64,000 nucleotides of DNA from Priestia megaterium. GTDB lineage: Bacteria; Bacillota; Bacilli; Bacillales; Bacillaceae_H. The DNA lies in contig NZ_CP085442.1 in the NCBI RefSeq assembly GCF_023824195.1, positions 2,580,001-2,644,000 of the forward strand, read 5' to 3'. Both the position numbers and the translations under genes were made by a program. The notes under the pieces were generated by a model. That model saw only the letters and a program-made list of their open reading frames with translations, ran no database searches and was not told the DNA's origin. Shown here one piece after another: positions 43,864 through 53,200 of the stretch. Each line of letters opens with the position of its first letter. Position 1 is the stretch's first letter.

Positions 43864-44164
43864 TATGTCTTTAGCGTAATGTACGCACCTTTTCCTTTCT
43901 CATAACTTTTTATTCAAATTTTATCTCCAGCTGTTTTTACCGACACTTACAATGATACACGTTCTTTTTGAACTTGACTATACTAACGCGCTTTATGTCT
44001 ATTCTCTTTTTATGTCTATCGTTTGCTACGCTTCCCTTGTATATTCCTTCTTTTTATTCAGGGGTTGTAGTATCGTTTGCTCTTTCTATGAGAAACAAGA
44101 TGGTTTTACAAAAAACGCCTTCTTTTTCTATAAAACAAAAGACAGGCATTTTTTCTGTATGTAA
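43864..44164. other. gene-free stretch
   Basis: 301 nt. A 66-codon frame at 43968 encodes a hydrophobic peptide but has no ribosome site and reads like low-complexity AT sequence. I see nothing firm here. Confidence 0.4.
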
Positions 44165-44788
44165 TTAATAATCTTGTTTGGCTTCTTCAAACTTAAATAC
44201 ATCTGCTCGTTCTGATTGCTGTGTAATTAACAGGTTATACGTATGGTTGGCCTTTTTTGGAATTTTAAATGCGACATCGAGTTTGAGGGGTTCATCGTTA
44301 AATAGTGACGGTGATGAAAAAGCTGTCCACAGGGTGTGCGGGGTTTCTGTAGCTAAATTTCCTCCATCAGACGGTTCGTAGGTTTGATGAGTTGCCGTGT
44401 CTTGTAATGTAAACGTTGTGTCGTTTAATACTACAGTCGAATGTTCATTAAGTGTTCGCTGGAACTGAACGGATACGACAATGTACTGGGTGTTTACTTG
44501 TTTAGCTCCTTTAACAGGATAAAATTGGGCATCCGTTGGGGACACATAATATTGACCGTGTTTTGATCGTTCTCCAAATGCTAATCGATCATCGGTTTCA
44601 TCTTCTTGAGCTACCCGACTTACAGGGGCCATCGTTTCATCTGTTGCTGAAATGGTGTCTGCTCCCGGGGCATGTTTAGGTTGAGGGGTTTTGTAAGTGA
44701 CGTGCGTATCGCCTTGTTTGTCTTCGCAAGCGGCGAGACTTGTGAACAAAACAGCCGCTACAAGGCTTCTGGTAACTATTTTCTTCAT
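44165..44788 (-). CDS. putative lipoprotein (DUF4352-like)
   Basis: 207 aa. Type II signal peptide ending in the lipobox SLAAC (Cys about 21), so lipid-anchored outside. The C-terminal half (about 85-200) has the beta pattern of DUF4352-type immunoglobulin-like domains: NTQYIVVSVQFQRTLNEHSTVVLNDTTFTLQD and PLKLDVAFKIPKKANHTYNLLI. RBS GGAGG 6 nt before the ATG. The function is unknown; single gene. Confidence 0.75.
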   Translation of the reverse strand: MKKIVTRSLVAAVLFTSLAACEDKQGDTHVTYKTPQPKHAPGADTISATDETMAPVSRVAQEDETDDRLAFGERSKHGQYYVSPTDAQFYPVKGAKQVNTQYIVVSVQFQRTLNEHSTVVLNDTTFTLQDTATHQTYEPSDGGNLATETPHTLWTAFSSPSLFNDEPLKLDVAFKIPKKANHTYNLLITQQSERADVFKFEEAKQDY

Positions 44789-44949
44789 GTTATTCCTCCA
44801 ATGACTAGTCTACATTCTATGCTACATGGTATTTAAATGGGAATAAAGGATAAAATTGGTTAAATATGAAGAAAGAAGAAAAAATTACTGAAGTCAGTGG
44901 GATTTGGAAAGGATATAGGACCTGCAAAGACTGCTGTGCTTATTTTTAT

Positions 44950-44985
44950 AACAAAAAAGAGACGATTTACGCCTCTTTTTTGTTT
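44950..44985 (-). terminator. terminator after HAD gene
   Basis: AACAAAAAAGAG / CTCTTTTTTGTT around an 11-nt loop, 8 nt past the stop of the HAD gene. Confidence 0.8.
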
Positions 44986-44992
44986 GTTCGTA

Positions 44993-45781
44993 TTATGAAT
45001 TTAGTTCATCTAAAATTGAATGCAGTTCACTTAAATGGGTAATTTCATAAGTAGGAATGACTTCATTTCGCTCTTTATCGTGACGATTAATCCATACAGA
45101 TTTCATTCCAACGCGAGAAGAACCCAGTATATCTGTCATTAAATTATCTCCAACCATAATCGCTTCATCTTTCTTTAAATCCATAAGTGATAAAGCATGG
45201 TCGAAAATAGATGGATCAGGCTTACCGCGGCCAAATGCACCTGAAATCACAATCTCATCAAAATATGGAACTAGTTCTGATGTAATATCTAATTTGGTAT
45301 TTTGTAAGTCAGGTGAACCGTTTGTTAACAGCAGCAGCTTGTACTTTCCTTTTAATTGATCAAGCACCTCAAACGTTTCTTCGTATACAAACGGTGTTTT
45401 GCGGCGCTCTAATGGAAAACGCTCAGCTAGCTCTGCTCCAAAAGCATCATCGTGAATTCCTAGGGCACGAAGGCCTCGAGTCCAAGCTTCTTTGCGATAA
45501 GTAGGAACAATATCTTTCATTTTGCGGAATTCATCATGATCGTCTAAAAAATCCCCCCATAATCCTTCAAATGGATTAATGCCAATCATTTGCGTAAATT
45601 CATAGGTTTCATACGAAGCATATAATTCTCTTGCTTCCTTACGCACTGCTTCTTCTAGTTCTTCAGGTTTTAAATTATATTTCTCACTTGCATATGTACA
45701 TGTTGCAACGAATGCTTCTTTTACGCTTTTTTGATCCCAAAGTAGCGTGTCATCTAAGTCGAAAAATACTGCTTTAATCAT
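44993..45781 (-). CDS. HAD-superfamily hydrolase (YfnB/YjjG-like)
   Basis: 262 aa. Motif [12 protein letters not shown], an alpha-helical C1 cap (about 15-120), motif [11 protein letters not shown], motif [15 protein letters not shown], motif [20 protein letters not shown]. This is the HAD-IA subfamily of nucleotidase or phosphoglycolate-type phosphatases; the substrate is not predictable. Start ATG with AGGGGG upstream. Monocistronic. Confidence 0.87.
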   Translation of the reverse strand: MIKAVFFDLDDTLLWDQKSVKEAFVATCTYASEKYNLKPEELEEAVRKEARELYASYETYEFTQMIGINPFEGLWGDFLDDHDEFRKMKDIVPTYRKEAWTRGLRALGIHDDAFGAELAERFPLERRKTPFVYEETFEVLDQLKGKYKLLLLTNGSPDLQNTKLDITSELVPYFDEIVISGAFGRGKPDPSIFDHALSLMDLKKDEAIMVGDNLMTDILGSSRVGMKSVWINRHDKERNEVIPTYEITHLSELHSILDELNS

Positions 45782-45979
45782 GGATGTGTGTACCCCCTAC
45801 TGTTTTTGAAAAAGTTTAACTATTCTTACACTAGATTACAAGGATACACACAATAAGTCTAGTGTATTTGCGATTTATTCTCTAAATTTATTTTTATAAA
45901 GCGCCCTCTTTACAAACAAATTTACAGAAATAAAAACAGCTGATATAATCACAGCATGTATGTATGCAGGAGGTTTTAT

Positions 45980-46432
45980 ATGGAATCGTTAGAAGAAATA
46001 TTCGGCATTCCCACAGTTCGTACAAGTAAGCGCTTAAGCAGAGTAGTTGCCGCACGCTTGCGCCCTTTTGGGATTACGCCAGAACAGTGGACCGTTTTAA
46101 AACGCGTATCAGAAGCTGAATATAGTACGCAGAAACAATTAGCTGAACGAGCGGATAAAGATCAAGCGACGCTGACTAAAATTTTAGATTTACTAGAAAA
46201 GCAAAATTGGATTCAGCGTATCAGAAATCCAGAAGATCGCCGCTCGTTTTTTATTCAAATAACAGAAGACGGCCTGCGTTTAAAAACAGAAGTAACGCCT
46301 GCTGTGGAGCAGGTATTTTTCGAATTGACGTCCGAATTAAACGAACAGCAGGTGAAAATTTATACCGAAACTTTACAAAAACTTGAATACCGCGCCGAAC
46401 AACTGCTTCAAGATGCAGAAGACCTGCGTTAA
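45980..46432 (+). CDS. MarR-family transcriptional regulator
   Basis: 150 aa, winged helix: SKRLSRVVAARLRPFGITPEQWTVL, STQKQLAERADKDQATLTKILDLLEKQNWIQRIRNPEDRRSFFIQIT (recognition helix and wing DRR). C-terminal dimer helices. The upstream extension to 45956 is not needed: AGGAGG sits 6 nt before the ATG at 45980. No obvious target gene is adjacent; the next gene is convergent. Confidence 0.9.
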   Translation: MESLEEIFGIPTVRTSKRLSRVVAARLRPFGITPEQWTVLKRVSEAEYSTQKQLAERADKDQATLTKILDLLEKQNWIQRIRNPEDRRSFFIQITEDGLRLKTEVTPAVEQVFFELTSELNEQQVKIYTETLQKLEYRAEQLLQDAEDLR

Positions 46433-46437
46433 ATACC

Positions 46438-46471
46438 GAAAACCCCACAGCTAACATCCTGCGGGGTTTTA
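46438..46471. terminator. bidirectional terminator
   Basis: AAAACCCC ... GGGGTTTT stem extended by CAG/CTG, between the MarR gene and the convergent 144-aa gene. Confidence 0.75.
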
Positions 46472-46903
46472 CACGTAGTTGGCGATGCACAGTACTTCTT
46501 TAATTTTTGAAATCACTTGTTTGGTTTCATCTGTTAAAGAGGTGAATTTAAAAGCGATGGATTCTGCATTTGGATTAATGAAGGGTTCTTTGTTTGTGTC
46601 TTTGCGGTAGTCTTCAATTTGTTCTAAACAATATTTTAAAATAAACGACAAGTTCGCACGTCGAAATCTCAAGCTAACAGTAGAAGGCCATCTTTTTTGA
46701 AACTGATTGCTTCCCTCATACTGAATTGCTCCAATATAGCGCTCTCCCGATAAAAAAGACTCTTTGCTTCGATATAGCTGAACGGTTTGGGCTGTTCCGC
46801 TCCAGTCAATATAAATACCTGCTGTTTCACAAACTTCGTATATGTAATGAAAAAGCTCCGTTACTTCTCCGAAATGGTAGTGAAGCGGATGTTTAGCCGT
46901 CAT
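46469..46903 (-). CDS. protein of unknown function
   Basis: 144 aa, soluble, mixed alpha/beta: LHYHFGEVTELFHYIYEVCETAGIYIDWSGTAQTVQLYRSKESFLSGERYIGAIQYEG. No recognised domain. GGAGGG upstream of the ATG supports it. It stands between MarR (convergent) and the integrase gene (same direction, 142 nt away). Confidence 0.65.
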   Translation of the reverse strand: MTAKHPLHYHFGEVTELFHYIYEVCETAGIYIDWSGTAQTVQLYRSKESFLSGERYIGAIQYEGSNQFQKRWPSTVSLRFRRANLSFILKYCLEQIEDYRKDTNKEPFINPNAESIAFKFTSLTDETKQVISKIKEVLCIANYV

Positions 46904-47044
46904 AGGTAGCTCCCTCCTTTATCGACTTTCTACCATTATATTGTAGGAAAAGTAACTTATTCATTTATACAACTTATTTCATACGCATAAGCAGTAAAAA
47001 TGAAAATATATGTTTTTTAGTTTACATAAAAATATTATAAGTAA

Positions 47045-48127
47045 TTAGCGATAACCCGATTTCCGAAACGCGTCGTATACCGTATCCTCTTGAAGTTTTT
47101 CAAGATAAACGTTCGTTGTAGCAATAGAAGAGTGCCCTACTACTTGCTTCACAACCGCAAGCGGAACGTCATTAGCTAAACTGTTTGTAATAAAGGTATG
47201 ACGAAACCAATGAGGAGAAATAGACGCGTTTCCTTTTACTTTATAAACAGCTGATTTAATCGTTCGATACAACGTTGTATAGGATAATCGCTTCTTTTCG
47301 CCGGTACGATAGTACTCTTTAATGGAATAAAAAAGCGGTTCGGTGTCAAAAGGACTTAGTTCAGTGCTTTCATTTAACGCTTGCCGGTAAGTGAAAAGCG
47401 TTTCTTTCACATCATCAAACACGGGAATAGTTCGTTCTTTTTTTCCTTTACCAATCACATCTACAACCAAATTTCCGCGGCGGTCTTCGCGGAAGCTTCC
47501 CCAATTTAAACTCAGCAGTTCACTTGAACGCATTCCACTCATATACAAAAGCATTCCCATTAAGCGATTACGCGCTTTGAATTCCTTTTCATGCTGGCGA
47601 ATGCGCACGACTGATTCTAACGCATTTACAATCACCTGGGCTTCGCGGTCGGTTAACTCTCGGTACTCGGTGCGATTTTGTTTTTCCTTGTCGCTGTAAT
47701 GTCCTTTTGCAATAGATGGTTTTTCAATCCACGTGGTATACAGCGAAGGATAAAAATGAGTAGCGTGTCCAAACTCTAGCATTCTTCTAAAAAATTCCAG
47801 TTTTCTTGCAGCGGTGCGATTTGCATATTGATTCATCATTTCTTCATTAAATAATTTGACTTCCATAAATCCAATCGATTTTAATGCAATCTCTCGTTCA
47901 TAGAAAAAAGACAGAATCGTTTTCATGTCTTGATTATAAGATCTGATCGTATGAGGAGAAAGTGATTTTTTGATAATACGCATCGAAAAAAAGAGCTGAA
48001 TAAATTCTTCATCTGAAACGTGCTTTAAATTCAAGTTATTATCTTCATCTAGCAACTCTGCCTCTTCCCACTGCTCTTTAAGCTGGCGAAACGAATTTTT
48101 CGCAGGCGACAATTCAAATTCTTCCAT
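47045..48127 (-). CDS. tyrosine recombinase / integrase
   Basis: 360 aa. N-terminal SAM-like core-binding domain (about 50-150, SLSPHTIRSYNQDMKTILSFF) and catalytic domain (about 180-355) with all active residues: Arg in YMSGMRSSELLSL, Lys in GKGKKERTIPV, HWFRHTFIT (HxxR), VVGHSSIATTNVY (His and the Tyr nucleophile). The frame extends to 48214, but AGGAGGGG lies before the ATG at 48127. There are no phage genes, attachment repeats or transposon ends nearby, so it is a lone recombinase. Confidence 0.92.
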   Translation of the reverse strand: MEEFELSPAKNSFRQLKEQWEEAELLDEDNNLNLKHVSDEEFIQLFFSMRIIKKSLSPHTIRSYNQDMKTILSFFYEREIALKSIGFMEVKLFNEEMMNQYANRTAARKLEFFRRMLEFGHATHFYPSLYTTWIEKPSIAKGHYSDKEKQNRTEYRELTDREAQVIVNALESVVRIRQHEKEFKARNRLMGMLLYMSGMRSSELLSLNWGSFREDRRGNLVVDVIGKGKKERTIPVFDDVKETLFTYRQALNESTELSPFDTEPLFYSIKEYYRTGEKKRLSYTTLYRTIKSAVYKVKGNASISPHWFRHTFITNSLANDVPLAVVKQVVGHSSIATTNVYLEKLQEDTVYDAFRKSGYR

Positions 48128-48462
48128 TTTACCCCTCCTAATTATTAAAAACAAAGGAATCCCTTTTAAACAAACCAGAATGAAGTATAATGAAATTTTA
48201 TCAATTTGCAACAAATACCATTAAAAGTTTTTAAAAACCTCCCAAAACTCAATTTAGAAAGTCATTTTTTTAAGATTTTAATGCAGACATCCATTATATG
48301 TAAAATTAATTCTGTTTTCTGCTTATTTCTCTACTTTATCATATGAACGCTTGATAAGGAAGAGTTATCTTGCGTTAGTTAAGTAAAGGATTTTAATTGT
48401 GTTAGACAGCAATGTTTTGGGAATACTATTAGGAGTTTAGGTAATAATTGGAGATACCGATT
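48128..48462. other. intergenic region between divergent genes
   Basis: 335 nt, AT-rich. The only suggestive element is a SigB-like promoter for the DUF3231 gene: GTTAGA (48401-48406), 12 bp, GGGAAT (48419-48424). It differs from the consensus GTTTAA/GGGTAT in both boxes. Confidence 0.35.
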
Positions 48463-49458
48463 TTGGATAATCAGAAAAGTAGATTGACGTCATCAGAAAT
48501 TACAAGTTTATGGACACAATACATCCAAGACACCATGTCTGTTTGTATTAGTAAATATGTGTTAGCAAAGGTTAAAGATCCTGAGGTTTATTCTCTTTTT
48601 GAATTTACTTTAGAACTGGCTGAAAAACATTTGCACATGCTTAGAGATATTTTTAAAGCTGAAAAATTAGATTTGCCGATTGGCTTTACTGATAAAGATG
48701 TAAATCTAGATGCTCCTCCTTTGTTTACGGACACCTTTTGGTTAGTATATATACACGAAATGACTATGCATGGATTAGCTGGATATAGTATATCTTTTAG
48801 TGTTTCAGCACGCAAAGATATACGTGACCATTATTATCAATGCAATATTGATGCGATGGATCTTTATAATAAATCTATTGAAATTCTTATATCGAAAGGT
48901 ATTTATCAACGATCTCCCTACTTTTCTAAAACAGAAAGAGGTCACTTGATTACAGAATGGGGATATGTTATGGACCTATTCGGAGACAAAAGACAGCTGA
49001 ACTCAATGGAAGCTGGAAATATTTATTTTAACTTAAAAAAGAGTATTGCAGCTAAAGCGCTTGTGAATGGCTTCAAACAGGTAACGAAAAATAAAGATAT
49101 CCATAGCTTTATGGAGGAATGTTTGCACACAGCCAGTAAGAATATAAACATTTTTTCTTCCTTACTTCAACAAGAAAACCTGCAGTCTCCGCGCTTGTTG
49201 GATGCTGAAATTACAAATTCTGACGTAGCCCCTTTTTCTGATAAACTAATGGTATTTCATGCGGGATTTTTGTTTCATTTAGCTACTACATATTATGCTG
49301 CAGCTATGATAACTAGTATGAGAATAGACGTAGCCGGACATTGTGATGCTTCTATTTTAAGGGATTTAAAAACCATCTCTTCTTTTGGGCGAATAATGAT
49401 CAAAAAAGGATGGATAGAAAAACTGCCAAGAGCAGATGATCGGAAAGAATTATCTTAA
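48463..49458 (+). CDS. DUF3231 family protein
   Basis: 331 aa with two tandem copies of the four-helix DUF3231 module (about 8-165 and 175-330). Each holds helices with conserved His or Glu: LTSSEITSLWTQYIQDTMSVC, LELAEKHLHMLRDIF, IHEMTMHGLAGYSISFS in copy one; AKALVNGFKQVTKN, ECLHTASKNINIFSSLL, DKLMVFHAGFLFHLATTYYAAAM in copy two. Common in spore-formers, some in spore or stress regulons; the function is unknown. The TTG at 48463 has GGAG 9 nt before it; another TTG at 48448 is possible. Confidence 0.82.
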   Translation: MDNQKSRLTSSEITSLWTQYIQDTMSVCISKYVLAKVKDPEVYSLFEFTLELAEKHLHMLRDIFKAEKLDLPIGFTDKDVNLDAPPLFTDTFWLVYIHEMTMHGLAGYSISFSVSARKDIRDHYYQCNIDAMDLYNKSIEILISKGIYQRSPYFSKTERGHLITEWGYVMDLFGDKRQLNSMEAGNIYFNLKKSIAAKALVNGFKQVTKNKDIHSFMEECLHTASKNINIFSSLLQQENLQSPRLLDAEITNSDVAPFSDKLMVFHAGFLFHLATTYYAAAMITSMRIDVAGHCDASILRDLKTISSFGRIMIKKGWIEKLPRADDRKELS

Positions 49459-49483
49459 TATCCTGCGAACTTATCTGTAAATA

Positions 49484-49515
49484 AAAAACATCACGCTCTG
49501 TGTGATGTTTTTTAA
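49484..49515. terminator. bidirectional terminator
   Basis: AAAAAACATCAC / GTGATGTTTTTT with a 7-nt loop, between the DUF3231 gene and the convergent lipoprotein gene. Confidence 0.85.
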
Positions 49516-50702
49516 AGTGATTCAATTTTAGTCAGGTGCAGCTGTTTATTGCTGTAGGAAACGGTATAGGTTCGATAATACTCTTTTTCCTGACTTTGAC
49601 CGTTCGTTGTAATTGAAATGACTTCTTTCGTTTGGATTGTATAGACCGCTTCGCCCTCTTCTTCACTCACAGATTCCACGTCTAATACCGAATAATCAAC
49701 GAGCTCTTCTCGAATGTCTCTTTCATACAGCATTTTCACAAGCTGCTTTTGATCATTCCACAAAACACTATCCCGCTGGATATAAGGCTGTACGTGTTCA
49801 AATTTATTCGTGTTAATGGACTTTGTTAAATCTCGCAAATAATGTTCAATAAAAATATCCGCTGTTTCTTGATCAACTTTTTGGATGCTTTTTAAATTAA
49901 AATCTTTTTCTTCCTTCTCTTCTTTTTCTTTTTTATCTTCTTTAAAATCGTCGATTCGCTGAGAGCTGTTTTTGCTAATGGCATACTTTGTATTGTTCTC
50001 TTTGAAAACCAAGATTTCTTCCTTTTCCCCTTTTTCATTTGTACGGGTTGTTTCGCCTTGGTATGAAATATCACTAGAAGGATTAATTGACTTCACGTAT
50101 TCGATATATTCATCGGCCGTAATGTTGAGGTATTTTTGATGATAGGTAACTTCATCCCATTCATTTAACTTCCAGTGCTTATTAACGTATTTAAAATTCA
50201 TGTAAATGGTCAGTCCGCCGCTTCCTTCTTTACTAATTGGCTCAATAGCCGAGACCGAAAATTGCCCAGCATGATTGTTAATAAGTTCAAATCGAATAAG
50301 ATGAGTTACATCAGGAAAAAAGCTCATATTGCATTCTTTGCAGTAATAATTAGTAGAGATACTTTTTAACTTTGTTGCAATTAAAGATGATGTTGCATAT
50401 GGCGTTAACGCTTTTTTTAGCGTTTCGTAATCAGCAGGATTAGATTCATTTTCCCATTCATACTCTTCGCCTAATTCTTTATAGGTACTTGAAATTTTGT
50501 TCATCGTCTCAACCGCAGTTTTTTCTGCTTTTTTTTCTGATACAAGATCAGGCGGAAGAGATGACTTAGCTTGATCTTTTGGGATCACTTCATCTGAGGA
50601 AGGTTCAGTTGGTTTGGATAACTTAACTGTTTCTTTTTCTTCACAGGCTGTCAAAACCATTAGCAGCAGTAGAACGAATGCAATCGTCCATTTTTTATGC
50701 AT
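49512..50702 (-). CDS. lipoprotein with TcaA-like tail domain
   Basis: 396 aa. Lipobox VLTAC (Cys about 20). A Ser/Pro-rich spacer, then an N-terminal domain (about 60-215) with a CKEC pair (about 121-124) that could bind metal or form a disulfide, a charged run KEDKKEKEEKEEK (about 258-270), and a C-terminal NTF2-like domain (about 280-395) as in TcaA-type proteins. It lies 48 nt after a second lipoprotein gene, probably one operon. Role likely at the cell envelope; not determined. Confidence 0.72.
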   Translation of the reverse strand: MHKKWTIAFVLLLLMVLTACEEKETVKLSKPTEPSSDEVIPKDQAKSSLPPDLVSEKKAEKTAVETMNKISSTYKELGEEYEWENESNPADYETLKKALTPYATSSLIATKLKSISTNYYCKECNMSFFPDVTHLIRFELINNHAGQFSVSAIEPISKEGSGGLTIYMNFKYVNKHWKLNEWDEVTYHQKYLNITADEYIEYVKSINPSSDISYQGETTRTNEKGEKEEILVFKENNTKYAISKNSSQRIDDFKEDKKEKEEKEEKDFNLKSIQKVDQETADIFIEHYLRDLTKSINTNKFEHVQPYIQRDSVLWNDQKQLVKMLYERDIREELVDYSVLDVESVSEEEGEAVYTIQTKEVISITTNGQSQEKEYYRTYTVSYSNKQLHLTKIESL

Positions 50703-50750
50703 AAGGTGTCCTCCTCAATGCCGAATTTAGTCTGTTTTTTAAAATGATCT

Positions 50751-51689
50751 TTAATTCTCAAACGTATCGAGCACGTAATCACCGCTTGGAATTCCCCACT
50801 TTGCCTTTTTGCTTTGATCTGTTTTAGCAAGTAATGAAATGGAATTTTCTTTGAGCGTAATGACAATTGTTCCTTTATTTCCTTGTCCATCATTTTCATA
50901 TTTAATGGCTGCTTGGTTATTTTCAAAGCGAATATTTTTTTGTTCAACGGTTGACACGCGGATTTTGCTAGGTGGCTGGTACGAATTTATTTTAATCGTT
51001 GCTTCCGAGTTGGATGTAGCAAGAAATTGAATGATAGGAGATCCGTTATCATTGCCAGTGGTCCATTTTCCATCGTAGTCGTGTAAATCTGTTGTTTGTG
51101 TAGTGGGAGTTTCAGTGCTTGCATTTGGTTTAGATGAAAAGTCAAATGGTTCTACACTCGATAACTTTAACGTATCGTTTTGATAAACGGCTGTATAAAG
51201 GCGGTCACAAATTTTAGTATAAGGATCTTTACCCGGCTGCTTTAATAAGCTTTCTTCGTGGGTTTGTATTTTGAACACATGGTTAGGTTCTTCATACCAA
51301 TTGACAATATGAAACGTTTGCTTCTTCTGCTCGATGCCTTGGCGTGTGAAATTTTCAACAAGAAGGTTCTGCTCTTTATAAAAAGAACTGTCCGCTTTCA
51401 AAAAAGCTTTTAGATCATCAAAGGAGTTTTGATCAACTGCTTTTCCAAACGCTGAAAAGTAATCAGTCATCCAGGCTGTAATAAATTTTCCGCTCATTGC
51501 TTCTTTATTTAAATCAATCGATTGAATGCTTTCCACCTGTGTTTTTGGTTCATTTAGTACTTTTTTTGCATCTTTTTCTACTATCATTGTATTTCCGTCT
51601 TTTATTGTCTCTTCTTGCTGACAGGCTGATAACAGAATAGATGAAACAACCGTGATCGTGATAATGATTGTATTACGTTTGTTCATCAT
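50751..51689 (-). CDS. lipoprotein with NTF2-like domain
   Basis: 312 aa. Lipobox LLSAC (Cys about 23). Residues about 65-185 form an NTF2-like/TcaA-type module (FITAWMTDYFSAFGKAVDQNSFDDLKAFLK), similar in plan to the C-terminal domain of the next lipoprotein, suggesting a shared origin. A C-terminal beta domain (about 200-312, YDGKWTTGNDNGSPIIQF) could be a lipocalin-like barrel. RBS AGGGGC before the ATG. First gene of a two-lipoprotein operon. Confidence 0.72.
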   Translation of the reverse strand: MMNKRNTIIITITVVSSILLSACQQEETIKDGNTMIVEKDAKKVLNEPKTQVESIQSIDLNKEAMSGKFITAWMTDYFSAFGKAVDQNSFDDLKAFLKADSSFYKEQNLLVENFTRQGIEQKKQTFHIVNWYEEPNHVFKIQTHEESLLKQPGKDPYTKICDRLYTAVYQNDTLKLSSVEPFDFSSKPNASTETPTTQTTDLHDYDGKWTTGNDNGSPIIQFLATSNSEATIKINSYQPPSKIRVSTVEQKNIRFENNQAAIKYENDGQGNKGTIVITLKENSISLLAKTDQSKKAKWGIPSGDYVLDTFEN

Positions 51690-51792
51690 AATTGCCCCTT
51701 CTTTATCTAATATAAATGTATGTATATTCTTCCAACAAACAGACCTAGTATATCATTCTACAAAAAAACGCTCAACCCTTTAATTTCACAAG

Positions 51793-51827
51793 AAAAACGG
51801 CTTGCCTTTACAGCGAGCCGTTTTTCC
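51793..51827 (-). terminator. terminator of the eut-eat operon
   Basis: AAAAACGGCT / AGCCGTTTTT around a 13-nt loop, just beyond the eat stop. Confidence 0.8.
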
Positions 51828-51829
51828 TC

Positions 51830-53179
51830 CTATTTAATGGATGCTTCTTGATACGAATTGGCTGCTTCTTTTTTGAGCTGTCTAGAACCATAAAAGACAT
51901 AGTAAATAATTGAAAGAAGGAAAATTCCAAGAATCACATAAATTAAAGGTAGAGAAACGCCAAACAGCATTAAATTTGTTGTAAGAACACTGTATTTTAT
52001 GATGCTGTACAAGCATAGAATCCCTAATACTAAGGCAATGCTTGGCACTACCGGGTATTTCACTTTAAAAGGACGGGATAAGTTAGGTTCTTTTTTGCGT
52101 AAAATAAAAAGAGAAACTAAACTGATGCAGTACATCATCATTGCTCCGAACACGGATAAGATAATAAGTGCATTGGCAAACGTTGCAGATCCTGCACAAA
52201 TCACGCCGATTGCTCCCGGAATCAACAAACCGCCAACAGGAACTCCTTTTTTATTCGTTTTAGCAAGAAATTTAGGAAAGTAACCATCTCGTGCAAGCGC
52301 ATAGGTTTGTCTTGAAAAACCCATGATGATTCCATTTAAACTAGCAATCAATCCGAATAATCCAATAATAGCAACAACGGTTGAAATGCCGTTTCCGTAT
52401 ACAGAAGACAGTGCCTGTGGAAGTGGATAATCGGCTAGCTTTCCGCTGCCTCCGCCAAGTCCTGCTGTTACAAATAGTGTAAACAACGTTGCGGTTGCTA
52501 GAGTAATAATCGCTCCAATAAATCCTTTAGGAATGTTTTTCTTAGGATTTTCCACTTCTTCCGCTGCCATTGCTCCCCCTTCTATTGCCAGATAAAACCA
52601 AACAGCGAATGGAATAGCTGCTAGTACTCCTGTTGAACCATTAATAAATGAATGATCATTAAAAATATTTGATGTTTGTACATGAGGCAAACCAGCGACA
52701 TAAAAAATAGATAAACCAATTAGTGCAACAATGGTAGCTGTAAGCTCAATCACCGCTACTTCTTTTACCCCGATTAAATTTAGTAAAATAAAGAAAATAA
52801 AAGCGCCTACCGTTGCGTATACAGGGTTAACGGCTGGAATAAGAAAGTGCAGGTATGCTCCTGTTGATACGGCAATAGCAGGAGGAGCAAAAATAAATTC
52901 AAGCAAACATGCGATTCCTGCAATATATCCGCCAAAAGGTCCAAGTGCTCTTCTTGCATAAGCTGAAGGTCCGCCGGCTTGTGGGATAGATGTTGAAAGC
53001 TCTGCATAACTGAACATAAACGTTGTGTAAAACACGGTTACAATTAAGGTTGCGATTGCAAGTCCAATAATTCCGCCTTGTTCAAACCCGTAATTCCACC
53101 CAAAGTATTGTCCTGAAATAACCATACCAACTGAAATAGCCCATAAATGAATAGGTTTTAATTGTTTTTGTAACGCCAT
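51830..53179 (-). CDS. eat: ethanolamine permease
   Basis: 449 aa APC-family transporter with 12 hydrophobic helices. N-terminal IHLWAISVGMVISGQYFGWNYGFEQGG and EGGAMAAEEVENPKKNIPKGF are characteristic of Eat rather than amino-acid permeases. Imports ethanolamine for the lyase encoded upstream. It lies 21 nt after eutC; RBS AGGAGG before the ATG. Last gene of the operon. Confidence 0.92.
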   Translation of the reverse strand: MALQKQLKPIHLWAISVGMVISGQYFGWNYGFEQGGIIGLAIATLIVTVFYTTFMFSYAELSTSIPQAGGPSAYARRALGPFGGYIAGIACLLEFIFAPPAIAVSTGAYLHFLIPAVNPVYATVGAFIFFILLNLIGVKEVAVIELTATIVALIGLSIFYVAGLPHVQTSNIFNDHSFINGSTGVLAAIPFAVWFYLAIEGGAMAAEEVENPKKNIPKGFIGAIITLATATLFTLFVTAGLGGGSGKLADYPLPQALSSVYGNGISTVVAIIGLFGLIASLNGIIMGFSRQTYALARDGYFPKFLAKTNKKGVPVGGLLIPGAIGVICAGSATFANALIILSVFGAMMMYCISLVSLFILRKKEPNLSRPFKVKYPVVPSIALVLGILCLYSIIKYSVLTTNLMLFGVSLPLIYVILGIFLLSIIYYVFYGSRQLKKEAANSYQEASIK

Positions 53180-53200
53180 GTCTTCTCCTCCTTTTGATGT

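Noticed and set aside
43968..44168. 66-codon hydrophobic frame
   Set aside because: There is no ribosome binding site or promoter, and hydrophobic peptides arise easily from AT-rich DNA.
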